A stretch of DNA of 64,000 nucleotides. Origin: Gemmatimonas sp. UBA7669 (GTDB lineage: Bacteria > Gemmatimonadota > Gemmatimonadetes > Gemmatimonadales > Gemmatimonadaceae). How positions within the stretch are numbered: the stretch's first letter is position 1; each line of letters opens with the position of its first letter. This document shows positions 8,167 to 16,332 of the stretch, one piece after another. Under the pieces are notes generated by a model, which ran no database searches, was not told where the DNA came from, and worked only from the letters and a program-made list of their open reading frames with translations. Made by a program: the position numbers and the translations under genes. The stretch lies in the NCBI RefSeq assembly GCF_002483225.1, contig NZ_DLHL01000063.1:167216-231215 (forward strand), written 5' to 3'.

Positions 8167-10830
8167 ATGCAACGCTCTGTCTACTCCTTCGGCAATGGCA
8201 GGGCAGACGGCACACGGGACATGAAAAAAACACTGGGAGGCAAGGGCGCCAATCTCGCCGAGATGACAAATCTCGGGGTGCCCGTGCCTCCCGGTTTTAC
8301 GATTGCCGCCGACCAATGCATGACCTACCTGGCCAACAGCCAGGTGACTGAAGAGCTGCGGCAGGAAGTGGCCACGGCGCTCTCGCAGCTTGAAGAGGCC
8401 TCCGGCAAGCGCTTTGGCGATGCGTCCAATCCCCTGCTGGTCAGCGTGCGGTCTGGCGCGGCCGTGAGCATGCCCGGCATGATGGAGACCATTCTCAACC
8501 TCGGGCTCAACGACGCGACCGTGGCTGGGCTGGCGGCGGCGAGCAGCAACCCGCGCTTCGCCTGGGACTCGTACCGGCGCTTTGTGCAGATGTACAGCGA
8601 TGTGGTCATGGGCGTCCCCATCCATCGCTTTGAGCAACTGCTGGCCACCAAGCGTCTGGTGACGGGCGCCGCGTCTGACGCCGAGTTGTCGGCCGAGGCG
8701 CTGCAGTCGCTGGTGGGCGAGTATCACCAGCTCGTACACGCGGTCACCGGCCAGCCCTTCCCACACGATCCGCAGGTGCAGCTCTGGGGGGCCATCGAGG
8801 CGGTCTGGCAGTCGTGGACGCTCAAGAAGGCCGTGGACTATCGGCGTGTGAACAGCATTGCCCACGATCTGGGCACGGCCGTCAACATCGTGTCCATGGT
8901 GTTTGGCAACATGGGCGACGATTCCGGCACAGGCGTGGCGTTCACGCGTGATCCGAGCACCGGGGAGCATCGCTTTTACGGCGAGTTTCTCGTCAACGCG
9001 CAGGGTGAAGATGTGGTGGCCGGCATTCGCACGCCGCTGCCCATTGAAGAGATGGCGCAGCGACTGCCTGGGGCGTACGAGCAGTTGCTCGAAACGCAGC
9101 ATCGCCTCGAGCAGCATTTCCGCGACATGCAGGACATCGAATTCACCGTCGAACGTGGCAAGCTGTATCTGCTGCAGACGCGCACGGGCAAACGCACCAC
9201 CCCGGCGGCGCTGCGCATTGCACTCGACATGGTGGACGAGGGGCTGATCACGCCACGCGACGCCGTGAAGCGCATTCAGCCCGCCCAGCTCGATCAGGTG
9301 CTGCATCGTGTCATTGCCGCGACGGCACACGCCACGCCCATTGCGGTGGGGCTGCCGGCCAGCCCCGGTGCGGCCAGCGGCATGGCGGTGTTCGATCCCG
9401 ACGTGGCCGAGCAGCGCGCACAGCGCGGCGAACAGGTGGTGCTGGTGCGTGAGGAAACTACGCCGGAGGACTTTCACGGCATCGTGGCAGCACGCGCGGT
9501 GCTGACGGCGCGTGGCGGCATGACGAGCCACGCCGCCGTGGTCGCGCGTGGCATGGGGAAGTGCGCCATCGTGGGCTGCGCGGCCCTCGAGATTTCGCAC
9601 GAGCAGCGCAGCATGAAGGTGGGCGACGTGACGGTCACCGAAGGCGAGTGGCTGACGCTCGATGGCGGGACCGGCCGCGTGTTCCTCGGCGATCTGCCCA
9701 CGCAGCCCAGCGAAGTCATGCGCGTCATCAACGGTGCGGTGGCACCCGAGGACGCTCCGTCGTATCAGCGCTTTCACCGCCTGATGACCTGGGCCGACGA
9801 GGACCGGCGACTGCGCGTGCGCGCCAATGCCGACACGCCGCGTGATGCGCGGGTGGCGCGCAATTTCGGCGCGGAAGGCATTGGCCTCTGCCGCACCGAA
9901 CACATGTTCTTCGAGGGCGATCGTATCACCGCCATGCGCGAAATGATTGTCGCCCGCGATGAAGGCGGACGGCGACGCGCGCTCGACAAGTTGCTGCCCA
10001 TGCAGCGTGCCGACTTCGAAGGCATCTTCCAGGCCATGGACGGATTGCCGGTCACCATCCGCCTGCTCGATCCGCCACTGCACGAGTTCCTGCCGCATGG
10101 CGGCGAAGAGTCGTCGTTGCTGGCCGCGTCGCTCGGTCTCTCGCGGCAGGAGCTGCAGCGTGTGGTGTCGGCACTGCGCGAAACCAATCCCATGCTTGGG
10201 CACCGTGGCTGCCGACTCGGCATCGTCTTCCCGGAGATCACCGAGATGCAGGCGCGTGCCATTTTCGAGGCGGCGGTGCGTGCGCAGCGCCGTGGTATCG
10301 ATGTGCGACCGGAGATCATGGTGCCATTGGTGTCCGATGTGTCGGAACTCCGACACCAGCGCGCGATTATCGAGCGCGCCGCGGAACAGGTCATGGGCGT
10401 CATGGGCGATCAGGTGCAGTACCTGGTGGGCACCATGATCGAGTTGCCGCGCGCGGCGCTCACGGCCGACGAAATTGCCACCGAGGCCGACTTCTTCTCC
10501 TTCGGTACCAACGACCTCACGCAGACGACCTTTGGTCTGTCACGTGATGACGCCGGGCGCTTCCTGCCCCACTATCTCGACCGCGGTCTGCTGCCCGATG
10601 ACCCCTTCCAGGTGCTCGACGTCAAGGGGGTGGGCAAGCTCATCCGCATGGCGGTGCGAGACGGACGGGATACCACGCCGGGGCTCAAGGTCGGCATCTG
10701 TGGTGAACACGGCGGCGATCCGCGTAGCGTGACGTTCTGTCATGAATCGGGTTTCGACTACGTGTCGTGCTCGCCATTTCGCGTACCGGTGGCCCGATTG
10801 GCGGCTGCGCACGCGGCGCTGGCATCCTAG
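8167..10830 (+). CDS. ppdK: Pyruvate, phosphate dikinase
   Basis: Interconverts pyruvate, ATP and phosphate with PEP, AMP and pyrophosphate. All three domains are visible in about 887 aa: the N-terminal ATP-grasp (GGKGANLAEM, SVRSGAAVSMPGMMETILNLGLND), the swivelling phosphohistidine domain with LTARGGMTSHAAVVARGMGK, and the C-terminal PEP/pyruvate barrel (GIGLCRTEHMFF, FSFGTNDLTQTTFG, GICGEHGGDP). I use ATG 8167; an in-frame GTG at 8158 would add three residues. It follows purF by 37 nt, perhaps with its own promoter, though none is clear. Confidence 0.96.
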   Translation: MQRSVYSFGNGRADGTRDMKKTLGGKGANLAEMTNLGVPVPPGFTIAADQCMTYLANSQVTEELRQEVATALSQLEEASGKRFGDASNPLLVSVRSGAAVSMPGMMETILNLGLNDATVAGLAAASSNPRFAWDSYRRFVQMYSDVVMGVPIHRFEQLLATKRLVTGAASDAELSAEALQSLVGEYHQLVHAVTGQPFPHDPQVQLWGAIEAVWQSWTLKKAVDYRRVNSIAHDLGTAVNIVSMVFGNMGDDSGTGVAFTRDPSTGEHRFYGEFLVNAQGEDVVAGIRTPLPIEEMAQRLPGAYEQLLETQHRLEQHFRDMQDIEFTVERGKLYLLQTRTGKRTTPAALRIALDMVDEGLITPRDAVKRIQPAQLDQVLHRVIAATAHATPIAVGLPASPGAASGMAVFDPDVAEQRAQRGEQVVLVREETTPEDFHGIVAARAVLTARGGMTSHAAVVARGMGKCAIVGCAALEISHEQRSMKVGDVTVTEGEWLTLDGGTGRVFLGDLPTQPSEVMRVINGAVAPEDAPSYQRFHRLMTWADEDRRLRVRANADTPRDARVARNFGAEGIGLCRTEHMFFEGDRITAMREMIVARDEGGRRRALDKLLPMQRADFEGIFQAMDGLPVTIRLLDPPLHEFLPHGGEESSLLAASLGLSRQELQRVVSALRETNPMLGHRGCRLGIVFPEITEMQARAIFEAAVRAQRRGIDVRPEIMVPLVSDVSELRHQRAIIERAAEQVMGVMGDQVQYLVGTMIELPRAALTADEIATEADFFSFGTNDLTQTTFGLSRDDAGRFLPHYLDRGLLPDDPFQVLDVKGVGKLIRMAVRDGRDTTPGLKVGICGEHGGDPRSVTFCHESGFDYVSCSPFRVPVARLAAAHAALAS

Positions 10831-10881
10831 CGCGTCGTGCGCTATCGTCGCGCCATGACACTCCCCATTCTTTCGCTCCCC

Positions 10882-11493
10882 ATGTCCGAACCGTCGCTTC
10901 GCGGAGTGGTCCGCCGCAGAGCCGCGGTATGCGTGCTCGGCGCCCTGCTCCTTCCGGCAGGTGCCGCGCTCCACGCGCAGACCACTCAGGCCAGCGCCCC
11001 CACAACCGCCGCAGCATCAATGCCGGCGCCGCCACCGGCCGCGCGTCCGGCCGACGTGGGCTCACTCGACGCCATTCTGGCCGCGCTCTATGACGTGATC
11101 TCCGGTCCAGCGGGACAGAAGCGCGACTGGGATCGTTTCCGCTCGCTGTTCATACCCGGTGCACGGCTCATACCCACCGGCGGCCCGGCCGGCCAACCGG
11201 CGCGGGCGGTGGTCTGGAGCCCGGATGAGTACGTCCAGCGCGCCGGGACCAATCTTGAGCGTGACGGATTCTTCGAACGCGAGATCGGACGTTCGGTGGA
11301 CACGTTCGGCCGAATCACACAGGTGTTCAGCGTCTACGATTCCAAGCGCACCCTGGCCGACCCCAAGCCGTTTCAGCGCGGCATCAACAGCATTCAGCTG
11401 TTGAACGACGGGACGCGCTGGTGGGTGGTCTCCATCTACTGGGATTCGGAGCGACCGGACAATCCCATTCCGGAGCGCTATCTCAAGAAGTGA
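10882..11493 (+). CDS. Secreted NTF2/SnoaL-like protein of unknown function
   Basis: About 203 residues. The ATG at 10882 gives a clean signal peptide (arginines, then a hydrophobic run VCVLGALLLPAGAALHA, cleavage before Q); an in-frame ATG at 10855 and GTG at 10837 are also possible. A proline/alanine-rich linker follows, then a compact domain (LDAILAALYDVISGPAGQKR, WDRFRSLFIPGARL, and a C-terminal GINSIQLLNDGTRWWVVSIYW) that reads like the NTF2/SnoaL cone fold. These proteins are small periplasmic enzymes or binding proteins; the ligand cannot be predicted. It ends at a strong hairpin. Confidence 0.75.
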   Translation: MSEPSLRGVVRRRAAVCVLGALLLPAGAALHAQTTQASAPTTAAASMPAPPPAARPADVGSLDAILAALYDVISGPAGQKRDWDRFRSLFIPGARLIPTGGPAGQPARAVVWSPDEYVQRAGTNLERDGFFEREIGRSVDTFGRITQVFSVYDSKRTLADPKPFQRGINSIQLLNDGTRWWVVSIYWDSERPDNPIPERYLKK

Positions 11494-11497
11494 AAAA

Positions 11498-11531
11498 CAC
11501 GAAGGGCCCGGATTGCTCCGGGCCCTTCGTG
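11498..11531. terminator. Strong convergent terminator hairpin
   Basis: A perfect 14-bp inverted repeat, CACGAAGGGCCCGG / CCGGGCCCTTCGTG, with a 6-nt loop (ATTGCT). It separates the (+) NTF2-like gene from the (-) tmRNA 3' end only 6 nt away, so it can serve both directions. There is no long T-run on either side. Confidence 0.8.
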
Positions 11532-11536
11532 CTGAG

Positions 11537-11891
11537 TGGAGGTGAGGGGAATCGAACCCCTGTCCGAGACTAGATCCACCCCAGATTCTACGTGCGTATC
11601 CTGTTGCTTGAGGTCTCCATCGGCTGGCCAACAGGAAGCCCACCTCAGGACAAGCCTTCTAGAGTTTCGCCTCGGCGCGGAAGGCGCACACCGAGGCTAG
11701 CCCAGATTTGCGATACTCACGTGCCGCCCCGGGCGGGCTGCCGCGTGAGCACTGCTACGTAACCCGAAGGTTAGGCAGCGAGCGCGAGGTTGTTGTTCGC
11801 GATTGTGGTTTTCCCGAGTGTTTTACCAGGTGCTCGAGTACCTGGGCACGCTACCAGAGATTCACCAACCCCGTCGAAGCCAGTCACCCCC
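11537..11891 (-). ncRNA. ssrA: Transfer-messenger RNA
   Basis: tmRNA rescues stalled ribosomes by trans-translation. Read on the minus strand, the 5' end is GGGGGTGACTGGCTTCGACG, a nearly universal tmRNA start, and the 3' end is the T-arm GGACAGGGGTTCGATTCCCC followed by TCACCTCCA. The acceptor stem GGGGGUG/CACCUCC pairs over 7 bp with one G-U. The discriminator A is at 11537, and the next bases are not CCA, so CCA must be added enzymatically. The tag open frame lies at 11771-11800. Length about 355 nt is normal for a one-piece tmRNA. Confidence 0.93.
11771..11800 (-). other. tmRNA tag-peptide reading frame
   Basis: Within the tmRNA, the minus strand reads GCG AAC AAC AAC CTC GCG CTC GCT GCC TAA, giving the tag ANNNLALAA. 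The LALAA ending fits the ClpXP/ClpAP-recognised tags of other bacteria (consensus ...YALAA), with Leu in place of the usual Tyr. The resume codon is inferred as GCG at 11798-11800. Confidence 0.85.
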
Positions 11892-11924
11892 GGTTCGAAC
11901 GGTCCAGCCACTACACCACGCCGT

Positions 11925-11954
11925 ACACTACACCGGCCAGCAGGGTTCCGGCAA
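11925..11954 (-). promoter_or_regulatory. Possible tmRNA promoter
   Basis: On the minus strand TTGCCG (11949-11954) and TAGTGT (11925-11930) are separated by 18 bp. Transcription would start about 25 nt before the mature 5' end at 11891, leaving a short leader for RNase P to remove. The match is moderate. Confidence 0.35.
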
Positions 11955-11965
11955 CCAGCCAACCC

Positions 11966-11995
11966 TCAGGCCGCGTCAGGCCGCTTCAGGCCGCC
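11966..11995. repeat. Triple 10-bp tandem repeat over the dusB stop
   Basis: Three consecutive copies of TCAGGCCGC plus one variable base (11966-11975, 11976-11985, 11986-11995). On the minus strand each copy carries TGA, and the first of them is the dusB stop codon. Because the period is 10, the three stops fall in three different frames. Confidence 0.85.
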
Positions 11996-13035
11996 TCGCA
12001 GGTCAGGTCGGACACATCCGGGTCCCGCGCGGGCACGCCGCGGGCCGCGTACTCGTCGTAGAACGCGAGGTACTCCGTGAAAATGCGCTCGACCTCGGCA
12101 AAGTCGCGCACCTGATGCAGGCGGGCACGCAGATCGGCCGAATTGGGCAGTCCCTTCACGTACCAGCCCAGGTGCTTGCGGAACTCGAGGGCGGCGCCCA
12201 CGGCGTCCACCTCATACGACTGCACCATGCGCGCGTGATCCAACGCCACCGCAAAGCGCTCGGCCACCGGCGGTGTCTCCGGCATGGGTTGACCGTCGAA
12301 CAGCGCACGCGCCTGCCGGAAGATCCACGGCTGGCCGTACGACCCGCGTCCGATCATGATGCCGTCCGCGCCCGTGTGGTCCAGCATGCGTTTGGCATCC
12401 TGCGGCGTCTTGATGTCGCCGTTGCCCAGGACCGGGATGTCGAGCGCCTGCGCCACCATGGCGATCTCGTCCCAATTCGCGCTGCCACTGTACATCTGCG
12501 TACGGGTACGGGCGTGCAGCGCAAAGACCCGCGCGCCGGCGTCCTGCATGCGGAGGGCGATGCCCACCGGATCGCGCATCTCCTCGTTCCAGCCGCTGCG
12601 CGTCTTGACCGTGACGGGCAATGGTGTGGCCTTGGACACGGCGCGGATGATGTCCTCCACCAGGTCCAGATCCTTGAGGCAGCCGGACCCGCCGTTGCGA
12701 CGCACCACCTTCTTGACCGGGCAACCGAAGTTGATGTCGACGAAGTCCGGTGCGAACAGGTCGGTGACCATGGCGGCCGCGTCAGCCATGGCCTTGGGGT
12801 CGGCCCCGAAGATCTGCACGCCGATGGGCCGCTCTTCGGGCGCGAAGCGCAGCTTGCTGATGGTGGCCTGGTTCTCCCGGCGGATGCCTTCTGCCGACAG
12901 GAACTCCGTCACGACCACGTCCGCCCCGTGCTGGTGACACAGGCGACGGAACGGGGACTCTGATATCCCGGCCATCGGGGCCAGGTATAAAGGAGTCCGA
13001 TTGGGGACGGAAAACGGGAACGTCTTGCGGGCCAT
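11986..13035 (-). CDS. dusB: tRNA-dihydrouridine synthase
   Basis: FMN enzyme that reduces uridines in the tRNA D-loop. Start ATG at 13035 (MARKTFPF..., 349 aa); an upstream in-frame start at 13119 would add 28 residues that do not look like the family and would cross the divergent promoter. Conserved elements are LAPMAGISESPFRRLC, VDINFGCPVKKVVRRNGGSG with the catalytic cysteine, VTVKTRSGW, LHARTRTQMYSG, PVLGNGDI and DGIMIGRGSYGQPW. Divergent from the EIIA-like gene and followed by the tmRNA. Confidence 0.93.
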   Translation of the reverse strand: MARKTFPFSVPNRTPLYLAPMAGISESPFRRLCHQHGADVVVTEFLSAEGIRRENQATISKLRFAPEERPIGVQIFGADPKAMADAAAMVTDLFAPDFVDINFGCPVKKVVRRNGGSGCLKDLDLVEDIIRAVSKATPLPVTVKTRSGWNEEMRDPVGIALRMQDAGARVFALHARTRTQMYSGSANWDEIAMVAQALDIPVLGNGDIKTPQDAKRMLDHTGADGIMIGRGSYGQPWIFRQARALFDGQPMPETPPVAERFAVALDHARMVQSYEVDAVGAALEFRKHLGWYVKGLPNSADLRARLHQVRDFAEVERIFTEYLAFYDEYAARGVPARDPDVSDLTCEAA

Positions 13036-13091
13036 GGAGTTGAAGCTACCACAGCCGGTTGGGACGGGCAACGCGTGCCGGGCGGGACTGT

Positions 13092-13119
13092 TTGACTCAG
13101 GGCGTCCGTGTGTTACCAT
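13092..13119 (+). promoter_or_regulatory. Promoter for the EIIA-Ntr-like gene, probably leaderless
   Basis: TTGACT (13092-13097), a 16-bp spacer and TACCAT (13114-13119). The -10 box ends 8 nt before the ATG at 13128, so transcription would start at or within two bases of the start codon. Confidence 0.55.
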
Positions 13120-13127
13120 ACGAGGCT

Positions 13128-13580
13128 ATGGAACTGCGCGAGTTCTTCTCCGAAGACGCTGTCCAGCTTGAGCTGCAAGGCACGAGCAAGGACGAAATTC
13201 TCAAGGAACTCATCGGGCTGCTCAAGCTCGATGAGAAGTCCGAGGGCATGCTGTTCAAGATGCTCAAGCGACGCGAAAACCTCGGCTCTACGGGGATCGG
13301 TCGTGGCATCGCGATCCCGCATTGCCGGTCGCTGGTCGTCAACCGCCTGCGTGTGGCCTTTGGTCGCAAGCGCGATGGCGTGGACTTCAAGGCCATCGAC
13401 GACAAGCCGGTCAACTTCTTCTTCCTCATCGTCGCGCCGCCGCTCGAGGTCTCCAACCAGTACCTCCCGGTGCTAGGCAAGATCGCGCAGTTCAGCAAGG
13501 AGAGCGATGTGCCGGGACGCTTGCTCGAGTTGAACGACCCGGCGCAGTTCATGGCGTTGCTCGAAGAGAAGCGCGTCTAA
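13128..13580 (+). CDS. ptsN: PTS EIIA-like (nitrogen-type) phosphocarrier protein
   Basis: 150 residues forming one EIIA type-2 domain. The phosphoacceptor histidine is in GRGIAIPHCRS near residue 65, preceded by the family motif REN-GSTGIG. In Proteobacteria EIIA-Ntr takes phosphate from EI-Ntr/NPr and regulates potassium and nitrogen functions; no other PTS gene is in the window, so the partner is unknown. An ATG at 13128 with ACGAGG just upstream was chosen; an upstream extension in frame would overlap the promoter. Convergent with the histidine kinase gene. Confidence 0.85.
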   Translation: MELREFFSEDAVQLELQGTSKDEILKELIGLLKLDEKSEGMLFKMLKRRENLGSTGIGRGIAIPHCRSLVVNRLRVAFGRKRDGVDFKAIDDKPVNFFFLIVAPPLEVSNQYLPVLGKIAQFSKESDVPGRLLELNDPAQFMALLEEKRV

Positions 13581-13609
13581 CGCCAGCACTCCACATTGGT
13601 GAGTCGGTA

Positions 13610-13647
13610 CGACGCGGCGTTCACGATCCTACGTGGACGCCGCGTCG
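13610..13647. terminator. Inverted repeat between convergent genes
   Basis: A perfect 11-bp inverted repeat CGACGCGGCGT / ACGCCGCGTCG with a 16-nt loop. It lies 30 nt after the EIIA-like gene and covers the last codons and stop of the histidine kinase (13629-13631). It could terminate the plus-strand transcript. There is no T-run. Confidence 0.4.
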
Positions 13648-16217
13648 AGTATGCGCCGTATCGTTCCCAGTAGTTCACTGGCACTGAATGGCTTGGCGAC
13701 CAGCGCGAGCTCACGCGCCGCGACCCCGCGCATGACGGCATCGTCGTCCGCGAATCCGCTCATGAAGACCACGCGCATGTCCGGATAACGCTGCTCGACA
13801 CGCGCTACGAGCTCAGGACCTGACACCTCGGGCATGACGACATCGCTGAGCAGCAGATGTGGTGGCGCGTCCATGGACACGAGCGCGGCCTCGGCCTCGG
13901 CGGCACCAGACGCGGACGACACCTGATAGCCGGCCCGTGCCAATAGGGCCACGGTGGCTGAGCGCACGGCCGGATCATCCTCGACCACCAGAATGTGTTC
14001 ACGCCCGCGCATGGACGCCGCGGGCTGATTGACGCGCGACTCACGCGCAATCGCCTGCGCAGCCACCGGGAAGGTCAGATGAAACGTCGTGCCGGCCCCG
14101 GGGGCGCTGGTGACTCGAATGTCGCCGCGGGATCCGGTCACGATGCTGTACACCATGGCCAGACCGAGTCCGGTTCCGCGGTCGCGCGATTTGGTGGTGA
14201 AGAACGGCTCGAAGATGCGCGGCAGCACGTCGGCAGCAATGCCCTGCCCACTGTCTGACACGTCGAGTGTCACCCGATCATCGCCGCGTTGACGCGTGGT
14301 GAACGTCAGGCGACCGCCCTGCGGCATCGCGTCGCGGGCATTGGCGGCCAGGTTGAGAATGACCTGCTCGAAGCGTTCGGGGGAGAACATCACGGCGGGA
14401 AGGTCGGGCGCACCATCGATCTCGACCGTCACCGCATCACCAACCAGTCGGGCCACGAGATGCTCGAGCTCGCGCAGTTCCGCGTTGATGTCGAGCGGTT
14501 CTTCCTGCACGACCTGGCGCCGGCTGAACACCAGAATCTGTCGCGTGAGATGCGACGCGCGCTGCGCCGCGGCAAGAATCTCGGAGGCTTCTCGTCGTTC
14601 CCCGTCATCCAAGGCCGCGGCATCACGCAACAGCTCGGCATTGGTGGCAATGGCCGACAGATAGTTGTTGAAGTCGTGGGCAATGCCGCCGGCAAATGCG
14701 CCGAGCGCTTCGAGCTGCTTCGCCTGCTGCAGTGCTGCGCGAGACTGGTCGAGTGCCACCTCCGCGCGCAGACGATCAGTAACGTCGAGCAGCACGCCCA
14801 TGGCCAACGTCTGGTCTTGACGTTCCAGTCGTCCGATTTCGAGCTCCATGGTACGTATGTCACCGCGCGCATCAGGTACCTGCCAGGCTCCGGCGCGCAG
14901 CGTGCTGGATTCAAGCGGCAAGGGCAGCGCGGCAAACCGATCATGCTCCCCTTCGACAAACAGATCGAGAATGCGTGTGCGTCCCTCCACCTCGACTCGT
15001 TCGCCGAAGAAACTGCGCGCCGCATCATTCATCTGCTCGAGTCGTCCGTCGACCAGTCGCCAGATCACGGTGGGCAGGGGACTGGTGGCAAACAGTTGCC
15101 GATATCGCGCTTCACTGCGGGCCAGTGCCTGCTCACGGTCCGCAACGGCGTCCGCCATGGCGTTCATTGCGCGGCCAAGCTCTGCAACTTCCGTGACGCC
15201 GTGCACCGTGGCGCGACGACCTGACTCGCCTTGCGCGAGTGCCGTCGCTACCGAGGTCACCTCTTCAATGGGGCCCGCAATGCGCGATGCGAACACCAAG
15301 GCCAGCGCCGACATGCCGCCGATGAGGAGGAGACCAAGCAGCAGATCCACACGCAACCGCCGCTGCACTTGCGCCAGCGTGGCCGTAACCGGCACACCAA
15401 CATAGGCCATGGCGGCAAGCGTTCGCATGGGTTGCTGCGCCACGATGCGATTCGTACCATCGAGTGAACGAAGCTCCCAAAGCGTGGAGGGCAGCTTGGG
15501 ATCGTCCTTGAACGCCGTGGATTCCGCGAAGTTGCGGTCGATCCAGTGTTCGAGATCGAGACTGCGCAGGAACACGCGCCCGTCTGCGCGCAGCACGGTC
15601 AGGACCGAATTGGGTGGCAGGTCCCGCATGAATCGCATGGCCGCCATAGAATCCACGCGAAGGCCGGCCCCCACATAACCCAGCAGGGTGTTCGTACCGG
15701 CCTCCCGCACCGGCTGCATGAAGGGAATGACCCACTGCGCTCTGGAATCGATAGTCGAGCGCACCGGCTGGCTGATGGTGAACTGCTTCGATTGCTCGAC
15801 ATCGCGAAAGAAGTCCGTGGTCGCAAGCGACGCCGCACGTCGGAACTGCGTGAGTGGCACCAGCGATCCGCGTACGTTGCCCTGCACGTCCGACAGCCAG
15901 ATGTTGCTGAACCCACTCGAGGCGTCACGAAAGAGCGCGAGGATGAGCGAGTCGCTGCGCGTCGTCTGATCGCGCGGATCGAGAACGCGCGAGGCACCGG
16001 CGAGCAGCAGCCGGGCGCGGGTCACGTCGTCATCGAGCAGCTGCGTGGCGCGAATGGCTGCCTGCCTGCCCTGCTCCGCCAGATCACGCCGCTCACGTTG
16101 CGCGCGCTCGAAGGCCCGTACCACTGCCAGAACGGCCAGGGGAACAGTGAGGGCCACCGCCAGCAGTGCAAGCTGCCGACGGATGCCGGGGCGAAAGGGG
16201 CTCGAGAAGCCAGGCAT
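13629..16217 (-). CDS. Orphan hybrid sensor histidine kinase with receiver domain
   Basis: 862 residues. Order of domains: a membrane helix at about 14-34, a large periplasmic sensor (about 35-290, dCache-like from its length and pattern), a second helix at about 296-315, HAMP (about 315-368), PAS (about 370-490), HisKA with the phosphoacceptor in FAGGIAHDFNNYLS near residue 512, HATPase (NLAANARDAM, SDSGQGIA, GTGLGLAMVY) and a C-terminal receiver from about 741 (VVEDD, LLLSDVVMPE with the acceptor Asp near 793, VAKPFS). The HDFNN spelling is that of the hybrid 'ATP-binding PAS' kinases. No response regulator gene is adjacent, so output is unknown. Confidence 0.93.
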   Translation of the reverse strand: MPGFSSPFRPGIRRQLALLAVALTVPLAVLAVVRAFERAQRERRDLAEQGRQAAIRATQLLDDDVTRARLLLAGASRVLDPRDQTTRSDSLILALFRDASSGFSNIWLSDVQGNVRGSLVPLTQFRRAASLATTDFFRDVEQSKQFTISQPVRSTIDSRAQWVIPFMQPVREAGTNTLLGYVGAGLRVDSMAAMRFMRDLPPNSVLTVLRADGRVFLRSLDLEHWIDRNFAESTAFKDDPKLPSTLWELRSLDGTNRIVAQQPMRTLAAMAYVGVPVTATLAQVQRRLRVDLLLGLLLIGGMSALALVFASRIAGPIEEVTSVATALAQGESGRRATVHGVTEVAELGRAMNAMADAVADREQALARSEARYRQLFATSPLPTVIWRLVDGRLEQMNDAARSFFGERVEVEGRTRILDLFVEGEHDRFAALPLPLESSTLRAGAWQVPDARGDIRTMELEIGRLERQDQTLAMGVLLDVTDRLRAEVALDQSRAALQQAKQLEALGAFAGGIAHDFNNYLSAIATNAELLRDAAALDDGERREASEILAAAQRASHLTRQILVFSRRQVVQEEPLDINAELRELEHLVARLVGDAVTVEIDGAPDLPAVMFSPERFEQVILNLAANARDAMPQGGRLTFTTRQRGDDRVTLDVSDSGQGIAADVLPRIFEPFFTTKSRDRGTGLGLAMVYSIVTGSRGDIRVTSAPGAGTTFHLTFPVAAQAIARESRVNQPAASMRGREHILVVEDDPAVRSATVALLARAGYQVSSASGAAEAEAALVSMDAPPHLLLSDVVMPEVSGPELVARVEQRYPDMRVVFMSGFADDDAVMRGVAARELALVAKPFSASELLGTIRRILDAAST

Positions 16218-16332
16218 GCCGCTCGTACGCTAGGGCTTCATGTGGGGAGCGTCCAGAGGGAATTGCAGTCCCGCCCCATTATCCGGTGTCGACCCTGCCC
16301 CGTTCTTGGCGGGCGCCCGCCCTGCGCGTGCC

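Noticed and set aside
8140..10356. Open minus-strand frame of about 738 codons opposite ppdK
   Set aside because: Shadow of ppdK codon bias; no recognisable motif.
11880..11920. GGTTCGAAC on the plus strand as a tRNA T-loop
   Set aside because: No acceptor, anticodon or D-arm fits around it; it is only the flank of the tmRNA 5' end.
16218..16332. GGATAAT upstream of the histidine kinase as a -10 box
   Set aside because: No acceptable -35 box at 16-18 bp; left unannotated.
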